Assembly: GCA_051530055.1 (NCBI GenBank)
Contig: CM121341.1
Span: 2,666,001-2,730,000 of the forward strand
From: Neoechinorhynchus agilis
Lineage: Eukaryota > Acanthocephala
Reading direction: 5' to 3'
Length of the DNA: 64,000 bases
In this document: positions 1-8,905 of the stretch, piece after piece
Position numbering within the stretch: the first letter of the stretch is position 1
How the letters are laid out: each line of letters opens with the position of its first letter
Program-made: the position numbers and the translations under genes
The notes under the pieces: generated by a model
The model's input: only the letters and a program-made list of their open reading frames with translations
Told to the model about the DNA's origin: nothing
The model's database searches: none

Positions 1-1552
1 TCTTACTTTTCCTCCGGTCTTTCGGACAACCACAATTGGTGTGGCCCATTTTATATTATCCCGGTTAGCATTCACACACGACAAAGTGTTTAACTTTAAT
101 AACCGATCAAGTTCTTCTTCTAAGGGGTCTTGCAGAGCGAACGGAATCCTCCTCGCGCACCATATGCGTGGTTTAGCGTCCCCTTTCACTACCAAACATG
201 CTTGGAAATTTTTTATCGCTTCTGGTTCACTGTTGAATACTGACGGAAACGCATTCTTCAGTTTCGAGCGCAGTTCTTTGCTTTTATCATCTCTTCCCAA
301 ATCAATCTTGTTCACATCCACGAGTTCCGCTGGAATTTTTAAACCAAACTCTAACATCCATGGCAGCCCAAACAACGATCGACCAGATCCTGGCACTACA
401 ACTGCCTCGACTATCTTCTATTTACTACCAAACTTGACATTCACTGAGCATCTTCCAAGATTCTCAATCTTGTTTCCCCAAACGCTCGAAGCTCATTCGT
501 TGCTCTTAATTTCACTCTTCCGATTCGATGCCACAACGCTCGTGTAATTATGGACTCCGCCGCTCCAGTATCAAATTCCATTCTTATCCTAACTCCTTCG
601 ATGACTACCGGAATCTCCGCTCTCTTTCCACCCGGAATATTGTAGATATGCCTTTCAAGTTCATCTTCATCCTTATTATATATTAGTTCTTCGCCTTTCA
701 TTGATTCGCGATCGCTTATATTTTGAATAAGGTTAACTCTGGAACGAGGTGAACAGCACCGCGCGAAGTGTCCCATTTTTGCACATTTGAAACATTTAAC
801 TTTCCTGGCAAAGCAACTTTTTTCCTCCAAATGTTTTCTGCCACAATATTTGCATTTCCTCACAAACACGACACTAGCGCCCTCATATTTGGGCTTATTT
901 GGATAAATCTTCGGGACAAACGATTTGTTTTCTTGACTAACCACACTCTCGACTTTTGGTACTATCTCTAGTGCTTTCTTCGAAACTTCGTAAGGTTCTG
1001 GACTGTTTAATATTATGGTGTCTCTAATCTGTATTTCTGTTGCCTTCTGCCTCATCTCGCACTTCCGCTTTAAAAAATTTACATCCTTTTGAAATGTTCC
1101 ATAACTACGCTATCCAGTCCCTGTAGCTTGATACCGTGCAGCTACTTCATGTATTTGTTGACTATATAACTTTGATATTGTACTTTTCAATTCTTTGAAA
1201 GAAAAGTCACTGGGTTTCTTCATACCCAAACTTTTCCGGATTTTCGCGTAAATCTGCGGGCTGGTCCATGCTAAGAGGCAAGCTTGCATCACTTCTTGGG
1301 TTTCAACCCCACAGTATTCTAGGTGCTTTGCCAATTGCTCTTCATAATCCTCCCACATCTCACTATCCGGATCGAAGGATCGAAAAACTTGGATATCCCT
1401 GTGGTTCTGTTCGGATCTCTTCTCGTTCGACTTTTTATGTCCCATCTGTTCGATCATTAATTGTAACAACTCCTGTTGCTTCTCTATCAGGGACTGAACC
1501 ATCGAGATCCCACCCTCGTCGCCAGATGTCATGCTTTGGTTTCCTGACATGA
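1..1552 (-). mobile_element. Ty3/gypsy LTR-retrotransposon fossil: gag, protease, start of RT
   Basis: On the minus strand the element reads gag (about 1,550-1,110), then zinc knuckle and aspartic protease (about 1,055-440), then the beginning of reverse transcriptase, which runs off the window start. The gag part is helix-rich. The next part has paired CCHC-like knuckles (CKYCGRKH, CFKCAKMGHFARCC) and the retropepsin signature FDTGAA. The RT start has the family's typical lead-in (KPRIWCARRIPFAL). No LTR was recognised; the presumed 5' side ends against a LINE scrap at about 1,624. The element looks broken, with a few breaks, and moderately young because its frames are still long. Confidence 0.8.
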
Positions 1553-1990
1553 ATATATGTTTATTTTTAATATATATCGCGCACGTACAACACATCAAAA
1601 CACATAACGTTATATAATCGATATGTGGCAGATCCGCTAGTTCGAATCTCATCTTCACAATCGCAAGCAAAACATTCACTGCCGGACAACCTCCTCAATC
1701 AGCCTATCCCTCACCAGAGGCTTGCAAACGCCGAATTTGAGCGGAATTCTATAGAAAGGTCAAACATGAAATCAAAAACGGAGAATCACGATTAATGTCT
1801 TGCTGCCATTTGCAGTCAAATGCCTAAATAGTTGACCGAGATTGCATCCTTGGTTGCTGGTAGTGAAATGGCTGAGACGGTCAATGAATATTTTACATTG
1901 GTTCAATTTATAGTAACAAAAAATTGAAGGAATGTTAAGCTTTGATTCGTCCTTCGCAGAAGTTGTATGTGGAAAGAAAACTAACTAAAT

Positions 1991-1996
1991 TTTATT
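1991..1996 (-). terminator. Poly(A) signal of secreted-protein gene, copy A
   Basis: AATAAA on the minus strand, about 85 bases downstream of the stop codon. The same hexamer is present at the matching place in copy B. Confidence 0.45.
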
Positions 1997-2079
1997 GTTG
2001 TAAGAACTATTCTAAACAGCTAATAAATCTAAAATTGCGCGTGCCAAGGCATCGCCGCTTTAGTTCGAATAAAATTTCC

Positions 2080-2661
2080 TCAGTGCAATGCCGAATGTAT
2101 ATTCGACACTAAATTGCTCCGGTATTTGAAAGGAAGATGCTCATTCGTGATCTTGTTCAGAAATCTTCCAATATTAAGAGCAGTCTTTTGTGCATTTCCT
2201 TTACCATCCGTCAATATCTTTTCAATGCCGTTGAATGATTTCGTTTCCGAAGAGCCGATCGTGGAGTTGGTGGACTGTCCGGAGGCAAGAAGCGTTTTCT
2301 TTTTATCAACAATTTCGATTGTCTCCGTTGCGCCAGGCATAGCTCTATCAATTGTTGGTTTTGTGGCGTTGCTTTCTTTTTCAACGACATCAATTTGAGA
2401 ATTGAGTTCGGTTGATTCTATTGCTGCCATTTCGCTTGCAGATTCGGGCTTGACATCCTCTTTAGCGTCCACAGCGACGGCATCGGTTTTTCCTTTGGTT
2501 TGAGCTGGGGTGGTGGTATCGATTCGTTGAATCTCTTTTTCAATAACGATGTCTCCATCCACCTTTTCAGTACTGGTGGTTGGATTCAAGGCGTAGCATC
2601 GGTTTTTGGCCGAAAAAGTGGCAAAGCTGCAGATCAGTACTACTACGCTGATAAAGTTCAT
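2080..2661 (-). CDS. Small secreted Thr/Ser/Glu/Lys-rich protein, copy A
   Basis: A 193-residue single-exon frame. I place the start at the ATG at 2,661 because the codon opening the longer frame is TTG. This start gives a clear signal peptide: a hydrophobic core (ISVVVLICSFATF) followed by a likely cleavage region near residue 20-24. The mature part is low-complexity and charged, rich in Thr, Ser, Glu, Lys and Ala, with possible N-glycosylation sites (SNAT, NST) and a more ordered basic end (about 155-193). I recognise no family. An AATAAA on the coding strand lies about 85 bases past the stop. A GTAAGT at 2,710 hints at a splice donor of an upstream non-coding exon. It was duplicated recently with copy B; both frames are open. 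It is likely a host secreted protein, function unknown. Confidence 0.6.
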   Translation of the reverse strand: MNFISVVVLICSFATFSAKNRCYALNPTTSTEKVDGDIVIEKEIQRIDTTTPAQTKGKTDAVAVDAKEDVKPESASEMAAIESTELNSQIDVVEKESNATKPTIDRAMPGATETIEIVDKKKTLLASGQSTNSTIGSSETKSFNGIEKILTDGKGNAQKTALNIGRFLNKITNEHLPFKYRSNLVSNIHSALH

Positions 2662-2965
2662 CGGAGTAAAGGTTGAAAGGATCCCCAAAAGTGGATATAC
2701 AACTCGAACTTACCTACTTTACGAGATGCGCAAGCGATTTCGAAATGTTACTAAACACTTGAACCTTGTTGACGTTTTCAACGGAATTGTTCGAAAGGTA
2801 TACTTCGCTTTTACTGCTTATCATCGCTGAATTTAGAATATCGTTTTCGTTTGCAGATTGACGCAGTTCATAACGTTGATTTCGTTTTCAAATCTACTAT
2901 CAAATTCACGGATCCCTTGTTCAGCAGCGTAGCAGAGCTGCGGTTAGCTTAAGATGATATCGCTT

Positions 2966-3512
2966 TCATAATTTGGTTCTCGATTTTTGGGAAATAAACA
3001 TTTTTTGGAGAAGAGATTTCTCTACTTGATAAAATGAATGAGGTTGACTGAGTAGATTTACAGAGAACAAGTCATATATTTTTACTTCTGGGATAAAATC
3101 AAAGTGATAATGTATTTTCGGAACGTCTTTTGCGATGATATCGCATTTTTTGTACCTCAGAAGCAATCCCAGTGAGACACGTTGTTCACGAACGAGCTTT
3201 ATGTTTTTGCCAAGAGCATTGATTAGTCCTTTGAGTTACAACTAAAGGCTGCTGCTTAGCTCATTGATAGTCAATTTGAACAGTAAAGGACCGAGTGGAT
3301 CACCCTGCTGAACACACCGCCAAAAGAGATGTGATTTTGCAGGCAATCTTGGAAGCTAATCGGCATAACGTACAACCAATTACAATGTTCCTCATCTTAC
3401 CGTCCTTTTTGCTAAACGCAATCAATATCCCTCTGCGAACGAGAAGTATTATCGAAGGCCCGAGTTTACCGTAAATCAAAGTGCGAGTGAGTAGACGCGC
3501 TGAATTTATCAA
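2966..3512 (-). pseudogene. R2-group LINE reverse-transcriptase fragment
   Basis: Minus-strand pieces match the RT of the better LINE at 54-57 kb in this window. One piece (about 3,450-3,330) has FSKKDGKMRNIVIGCTLCRL, like the finger segment. The next (about 3,310-3,240) has the RT motif VQQGDPLGPLLF. A third (about 3,170-2,970) resembles the segment just after the catalytic box. The part between the fingers and the palm is missing and the pieces lie in different frames, so this is a decayed, internally deleted copy. Confidence 0.6.
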
Positions 3513-4079
3513 GCGACCATCGGAAAACCTTTTTGCCTATTTTAATCTTTGCACACTCTTCAAAACGAGCTGACAACATGTAACGAGCCAAGAAGTCGAT
3601 ATTTTTACTGCTAACCACCACAACCTAGCGAAATCCTGCAGGCCTATTGTACTGCACTTGGAGAGTTGCTATCGCTTGGGCTCGATGGTAATGAAAACCA
3701 CATCATGGAGAATAACGTTGACATCGTTAGCATACTCAGCGCAGATAGCAGCAATAACATTATCTGAACCAGTAAGGCTGAATGATAATTATTTACGTGT
3801 TTCGAGACGGACACCGTGTTTTTATTGTGACCCTTTGTGGCCATTGGGGTGCCGTTACAGATGCACATAGTCAAAAAAGTTGAGGAGCCGGTTACTCTTC
3901 GATTTTTTAGGGCGTTAAGGATGTTTTAGGGTGTTAGTTAAAAGCGATGGTTTATGCTGTGAATATTAGGTTTTTATTGAGGTTGAGGGGCAGTGGAAAT
4001 TTGCGATGTTTTATTTTATCTTTCTTAAATCGCATACACACAGGGCCTTACGGCTAGAGTTTTTCGTTCCTTGGCAGCC
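3513..4079. other. Unassigned spacer with short open stretches
   Basis: Opposite strands have open stretches of about 70 codons (about 3,640-3,870) that overlap each other. Neither matches a family I know. Nothing else is supported here. Confidence 0.3.
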
Positions 4080-4660
4080 TCTTGGCTAATTCACACACTT
4101 CGAAGGCGCTCAGGACCTTTTGCTCAATCTTATTTACTGGAGGTGAATTGCTTTCACTTTTCCTATCCTCCACAGTAATTTTTGATCATTAAGTGCTACA
4201 GGCTGAATAATCTTTAACAGTGGTACCAAGTCCTTAATAATTGTGCAAGCATTTGCGATCTTTTGAACACCACTCATTTCGAACGAATCATAATTTGAGT
4301 ATTCAATACTGATGGCACCTTACAAAACCGTATTCCACTTTATAACCGCTGAACTGGACGATTTCTGTAAATCTTTAGCTTGTCTCTTAGAATTCCAGTT
4401 TGGAACCATTGTAAGCCTCTTCGAGCAGTTTGATTTTTTTCTTTGCACTTTTTGACTTCGACCAACTGTTCGCCCCTAAGAGATTCCTATTCAAACTGGA
4501 TAACGTCCGTTAATAAATCCTTAACTACGCTCATTGCTTTTACTAATGGACCCTTTAGATTATTAGCAACTCGTTCAAAGCACTTCTTTAGTACAACATC
4601 GATCGCCAAAATGTTGAAATGTATTACTATTTCAGTGAATATTCCTTAAAATAACATTAT
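4080..4660 (-). other. Coding-looking fragments of an unrecognised protein, broken
   Basis: On the minus strand, short open pieces have protein-like, helix-prone composition (for example FERVANNLKGPLVKAMSVV and VQKIANACTIIKDLVPLLK) but are separated by stops. They could be remnants of one helical host protein or small exons. I do not recognise the family. Confidence is low that it is a gene at all. Confidence 0.25.
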
Positions 4661-4866
4661 TATCTAAAATGTTTCTTCTCGTATCTTCTATTTTTGGACA
4701 GAGTCAAAAAACTTTGAATTGAAAAGACACATAGCGATGAAATCAATGAATAAAGATGAAAGAGTGAACTAAAGATTTTAAAAACGAATCTTTACACTCG
4801 TTACCCTTCTCTCGATGGATAATTAAAGACAACTATTCATTACCAAAATAGACGAATGATCAGTGA

Positions 4867-5709
4867 TCACTTTTTTGAACCTTCGATCTTCTTATGCCCT
4901 TCGTCTTCTTTAAGCTGAGCGACATAAGGAGCCTCAAGGACGAGTTTTCCTCCACTGAAATGCGATGTGAGATGTTCAACATCCGTTCCTGGTGGAAGAG
5001 TGACTTGCTTGTAATAGTAAGATCTCGAGAATCCTTGTTTTCCATCCTCTGACTGTTGTGTAGAATGTTCAGCTTTCACGACCAACTCATTATCTTTAAG
5101 AGACACCTGCACGTCATTTGGTTTAAACGAACTCACGTCAACGTTCATTTCAATCTTCTTTTTCCCGTCTGGAGTATCCACGACTTTTGGGAAGAAATTG
5201 CTGTTAAAGAATTCGTCAAAATCAAAGAGGCCAACTTGTCCATGGCCGCCGGACGGTTTTACGTCGCGCTCTTCCATTTTCAGAGGAATCTCCACAACAA
5301 GAACGCCTCCACCGGTCACGAAACTCGTCATCTGATCGGCGATTGCATTCTTTGGAACCTCAAAGGACTTTTGGAACTCACGGGAATCGAAATCTCCAGT
5401 TTTATTGCATTTATCATGCCTTCGAGCACTGATAACCAATCGCCCGTTTATGATTTCCGTCTTCAAATCCTTTTTATCGAATCCCTGGACATTCAGAGTA
5501 ACTCGAAACTTCTCTGGTCTTGGACGTCTTCGTCCGTGGACATCGAGGAGAGTTGGAGGCTCATTAATCCAAAAGAGGCTCGGACGCACTGATGGACGAA
5601 GGGAAAGATCGTAGTCGTCAAATGGATCGAACAGGTCCAACGCGGGACCGAACAGATTGTCAAAGTCGAAGAAGTTGCGGCGGTAGCGCGAGATTGGAAA
5701 TAGAGACAT
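4867..5709 (-). CDS. Small heat-shock protein with two alpha-crystallin domains
   Basis: A 280-residue, single-exon chaperone of the HSP20/alpha-crystallin family, which binds unfolding proteins without ATP. The N-terminal arm is Phe/Asp-rich (RRNFFDFDNLFGP). The first alpha-crystallin domain covers about residues 66-143 and ends with a VVEIP strand; the second covers about 183-263 and ends with GKLVLEAP. A short Lys/Glu tail follows. Typical animal members have one such domain and 150-220 residues; tandem domains are known from flatworm p40-like proteins. The ATG at 5,709 is the only good start and follows a TATA box and heat-shock-element-like sites at normal distances. The gene looks intact and functional. 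Confidence 0.93.
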   Translation of the reverse strand: MSLFPISRYRRNFFDFDNLFGPALDLFDPFDDYDLSLRPSVRPSLFWINEPPTLLDVHGRRRPRPEKFRVTLNVQGFDKKDLKTEIINGRLVISARRHDKCNKTGDFDSREFQKSFEVPKNAIADQMTSFVTGGGVLVVEIPLKMEERDVKPSGGHGQVGLFDFDEFFNSNFFPKVVDTPDGKKKIEMNVDVSSFKPNDVQVSLKDNELVVKAEHSTQQSEDGKQGFSRSYYYKQVTLPPGTDVEHLTSHFSGGKLVLEAPYVAQLKEDEGHKKIEGSKK

Positions 5710-5747
5710 TCTGAAAGTTCGATGGAGAAATCTTTAGTGTTTGTCTC

Positions 5748-5756
5748 GTTTTATAC
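5748..5756 (-). promoter_or_regulatory. TATA box of the small heat-shock gene
   Basis: The minus strand reads GTATAAAAC about 40 bases upstream of the ATG, which puts transcription start within about 10-20 bases of the start codon, giving a short leader typical of heat-shock genes. Confidence 0.65.
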
Positions 5757-5768
5757 TAAAGCGTTAAA

Positions 5769-5866
5769 TTCTAGTTTCTCTCTAGAAAGAGTCTAGACAA
5801 ATTCTAGATGTTTCTCCGGCGCGTAAATTGTTTCCTAGAAAGCGTTTAGAAGGTCTCTAGAAAGCT
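5769..5866 (-). promoter_or_regulatory. Heat-shock-element cluster
   Basis: Within about 100 bases upstream of the TATA box are repeated TCTAGAAAG and TTCTAGA-type blocks: alternating TTC and GAA units spaced by two or three bases, as bound by heat-shock factor trimers. At least five half-perfect units occur (around 5,769, 5,780, 5,801, 5,832 and 5,855). Most are imperfect, so the assignment rests on their density and on the gene they precede. Confidence 0.6.
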
Positions 5867-6224
5867 ACGCGATGCGAAAATGGAAACCGTTTCTTTAGTA
5901 GTCTCTTAAAATGCTCACTGGTCGGAGATTAAAAGTCAGGTTTTTAGCGATGCCGAATGTTTGGCTTCTCGTTTAAATCCTGGCAAATAATAAAACTGCA
6001 AATTTACACGACGAGAAAAGTTCCTATAGCGAATGCCTAACAGTATTTTTTTGGAACAGTTTCAACGATTAGACTTGTTCTAAGGTTCATTGAAGAAACT
6101 GAAAAAATTTCATAATGAGCAGCAGAATTAAACTTTACGTATTATTCAAATCGTTTGATGGTTTTAAAATGTTGTGGTGATCAATAAAACCGTTTTCAAC
6201 ATCGTCGTAAAGTGCCCTTTTTAC

Positions 6225-6400
6225 TGGGAATTTCTTGCATACCAAGGGAATACTTGAGGCTCACCAATTTCACGCGGATGATCTGGTGGTAATCATCAAG
6301 GACGCTAATGATCTCGCAGCTAAATCAAAATTGTTGTCATTCTTAATTTTTCTGAACGAGTCGATTCCTCGTGTAGGACTGAGTCCGTGGACTATTTACT
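6225..6400 (+). pseudogene. LINE RT scrap with FHADDL motif
   Basis: The plus strand encodes FHADDLVVIIKDANDL, the catalytic-box region (YADD-like) of a non-LTR reverse transcriptase, followed by a copy of an RT piece that recurs at 6,992. The order of the pieces is scrambled relative to a normal RT, so this is a rearranged relic. Confidence 0.5.
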
Positions 6401-6459
6401 GCTTCTCCGGGCTTGCTCCGATTTCGGTATCAACTTGTGGCAGATCCGCTAGTTCGAAT

Positions 6460-6650
6460 CTAGGAGCTTTCGGACGTGCGGCGAGGAGTTTTGTTCTCGA
6501 ACTGGGGCATCGACTGATCAACTCGACCAATGACAGGAGGGCTCGCTCGTTCCTAGTGCAGAACATATCCTTGGCTATCCAGCGAGGAAACGCAGCGAGT
6601 GTCTTGGGGACGGTGAAGGACAATTGAGAATAATATAAGTTAATAAATTT
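6460..6650 (+). mobile_element. 5'-truncated tail of the R2-group LINE
   Basis: About 190 bases almost identical (two or three differences) to 56,879-57,062, the C-terminal coding end and start of the 3' tail of the LINE at 54-57 kb. The motif RARSFLVQNISLAIQRGNAA is shared. The copy starts abruptly, as expected for a target-primed insertion that stopped early, and ends in the same ATAATATAAGTTAA. The near-identity implies recent activity of this family. Confidence 0.85.
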
Positions 6651-6991
6651 CTTCAGGAGCTACTGATTAAATCTGAGTCAGTGTTGGGGAAGTAAAGAAT
6701 CCGAAAAATTCTCAGACGCTTCTAAGGTTTAAATATACCGCAAGCCTTTAATAAGCTGACAATACCGGGCTATAGCTTATCTACCAATCTTATCACACAT
6801 ATTGAAAATCAAGGAGACTTTTGAAAATCGTCCTCACAAGTTAAAATGATATGAATGATTATACGTCTTTTGTTATTAGCTTCGCCCCTCAATCTGAAAT
6901 GCCATACTGGACTCTTCGCTACATCATCTCCGAACTAATCGACCTTCTAACCCACATCATAAACCACAGTTTTTTGATTTAACGAAAGCAT

Positions 6992-7150
6992 TCGAGTCCG
7001 TGGACTATTTACTGCTTCTCCGGGCTTGCTCCGATTTCGGTATCAACTTGTGGCAGATCCGCTAGTTCGAATCTCATCTTCACAATCGCAAGCAAAACAT
7101 TCACTGCCATGCAACCTCCTCAATCAGCCTATCCCTCACCAGAGGCTTGC
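6992..7150 (+). pseudogene. Jockey-like LINE RT scrap
   Basis: The plus strand encodes FFDLTKAFESVDYLLLLRAC and then a WFESHL-like segment, the classic D-(L/F)-x-K-A-F region of jockey/CR1-type RTs, with an internal stop. It forms the left end of duplicated copy B, and its right half is the left end of copy A. Confidence 0.6.
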
Positions 7151-8147
7151 AAACGCCGAATTTGAGCGGAATTCTATAGAAAGGTCAAACATGAAATCAA
7201 AAACGGAGAATCACGATTAATGTCTTGCTGCCATTTGCAGTCAAATGCCTAAATAGTTGACCGAGATTGCATCCTTGGTTGCTGGTAGTAAAATGGCTGA
7301 GACGGTCAATGAATATTTTACATTGGTTCAATTTATAGTAACAAAAAATTGAAGGAATGTTAAGCTTTGATTCGTCCTTCGCAGAAGTTGTATGTGGAAA
7401 GAAAACTAACTAAATTTTATTGTTGTAAGAACTATTCTAAACAGCTAATAAATCTAAAATTGCGCGTGCCAAGGCATCGTCGCTTTAGTTCGAATAAAAT
7501 TTCCTCAGTGCAATGCCGAATGTATATTCGACACTAAATTGCTCCGGTATTTGAAAGGAAGATGCTCATTCGTGATCTTGTTCAGAAATCTTCCAATATT
7601 AAGAGCAGTCTTTTGTGCATTTCCTTTACCATCCGTCAATATCTTTTCACTGCCGTTGAATGATTTCGTTTCTGAAGAGTCGATCGTGGAGTTGGTGGAC
7701 TGTCCGGAGGCAAGAAGCGTTTTCTTTTTATCAACAATTTCGATTGTCTCCGTTGCGCCAGGCATAGCTCTATCAATTGTTGGTTTTGTGGCGTTGCTTT
7801 CTTTTTCAACGACATCAATTTGAGAATTGAGTTCGGTTGATTCTATTGCTGCCATTTCGCTTGCAGATTCGGGCTTGACATCCTCTTTAGCGTCCACAGC
7901 GATGGCATCGGTTTTTCCTTTGGTTTGAGCTGGGGTGGTGGTATCGATTCGTTGAATCTCTTTTTCAATAACGATGTCTCCATCCACTTTTTCAGTACTG
8001 GTGATTGGATTCAAGGCGTAGCATCGATATTTGGCCGAAAAAGCTGCAAAGCTGCAGATCAGTACTACTACGCTGATAAAGTTCATCGGAGTAAAGGTTG
8101 AAAGGATACCCAAAAGTGGATATACAGCTCGAACTTACCTACTTTAC
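7049..8147. repeat. 1.1-kb duplicated segment, copy B
   Basis: Direct repeat of 1,624-2,722 with about 98-99% identity and no indel. The left flank continues the LINE RT scrap, so copy B keeps more of the original context than copy A. The right end is followed by the Penelope-like element. Confidence 0.92.
7505..8086 (-). CDS. Small secreted Thr/Ser/Glu/Lys-rich protein, copy B
   Basis: A 193-residue paralogue of the gene at 2,080-2,661, differing by only a handful of residues (Tyr for Asn and Ile for Thr just after the signal peptide, Asp for Gly and Ser for Ile near the C-terminal third). Start chosen at the ATG at 8,086, giving the same signal peptide. Both copies remain fully open. The family is not recognised. 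Secretion is inferred from the signal sequence; no transmembrane segment or cysteine framework is seen. Confidence 0.6.
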   Translation of the reverse strand: MNFISVVVLICSFAAFSAKYRCYALNPITSTEKVDGDIVIEKEIQRIDTTTPAQTKGKTDAIAVDAKEDVKPESASEMAAIESTELNSQIDVVEKESNATKPTIDRAMPGATETIEIVDKKKTLLASGQSTNSTIDSSETKSFNGSEKILTDGKGNAQKTALNIGRFLNKITNEHLPFKYRSNLVSNIHSALH

Positions 8148-8905
8148 TAATATCTCGAGTTAATCTATTTGTTCAAACTGTGGAATCGTCATGAGACATA
8201 TAAACGATTGCGCCCGGCTACTCAGCGATATTTCAATTCTTATGTGCAACACCAAACTGACCCCTAACGAACATTATCTACTTGCACGGATCGAGAAATT
8301 TGAGGACGAATGTAGGCATTTGAAGCTGCTTCAAGGCGAAAATGGACACTTAAAAGCCACCAACAGAGAGCTTCAAGAACAATTGTTAAATGGCTTTAGT
8401 CAATCGAAATGATAGCGGGAATGCTAGTTGAAAACGTCCTACGGACAGAATTAAAACGAGAAGTCCGAGATAATGATATTGACAAGGAAGTTTCAGAAAA
8501 CTGCGCCCGTTGTGTTCAACAGGATGCTTGGAACGAATTATGGAGATGATCGATAGAAGTGTAATAACAATTAAGCAAGTTACGAAGAGTCGTCTTAAAG
8601 CCAAGTTTGACCGACTCATAGAACGCTCAAACGTAGCTGAGGATTTTCAAAAACGTGACGCAAATATCGAAATTACAGTTGATAGCCACAGTCCAGTGCA
8701 CGATAAATGCACCGAAATTCCCGCTGGAACTTTGACATCTGCCCAGAAGGATGTCCTGTAGAGAGGACCGGCATTTGTTCCAAGACGTAAGTTCTCGGAA
8801 CGAGAAACCTTTCAGCTTCAGATTGACGTTGCGAGGCCAGCCTGTCAACTACGTTGGAAATCAAACAAGGAGAGATATGAACGATCGCTTCCTACTGCAA
8901 CTGGG

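Larger units (their letters stand above)
1624..2722. repeat. 1.1-kb duplicated segment, copy A (with secreted-protein gene)
   Basis: This segment is repeated at 7,049-8,147 in the same orientation, at a constant offset of 5,425 bases, with about 15 substitutions and no length change that I can see. It contains a scrap of a jockey-like LINE RT at its left end and a whole small secreted-protein gene on the minus strand. Homology stops sharply at both ends. Confidence 0.92.

Noticed and set aside
2662-2688. Nine-residue N-terminal extension of the secreted protein
   Set aside because: The codon at that position is TTG. The ATG at 2,661 begins a proper signal peptide.
5056-5614. Plus-strand frames opposite the small heat-shock gene
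   Set aside because: They are complements of the strong alpha-crystallin frame and have no recognisable domain.
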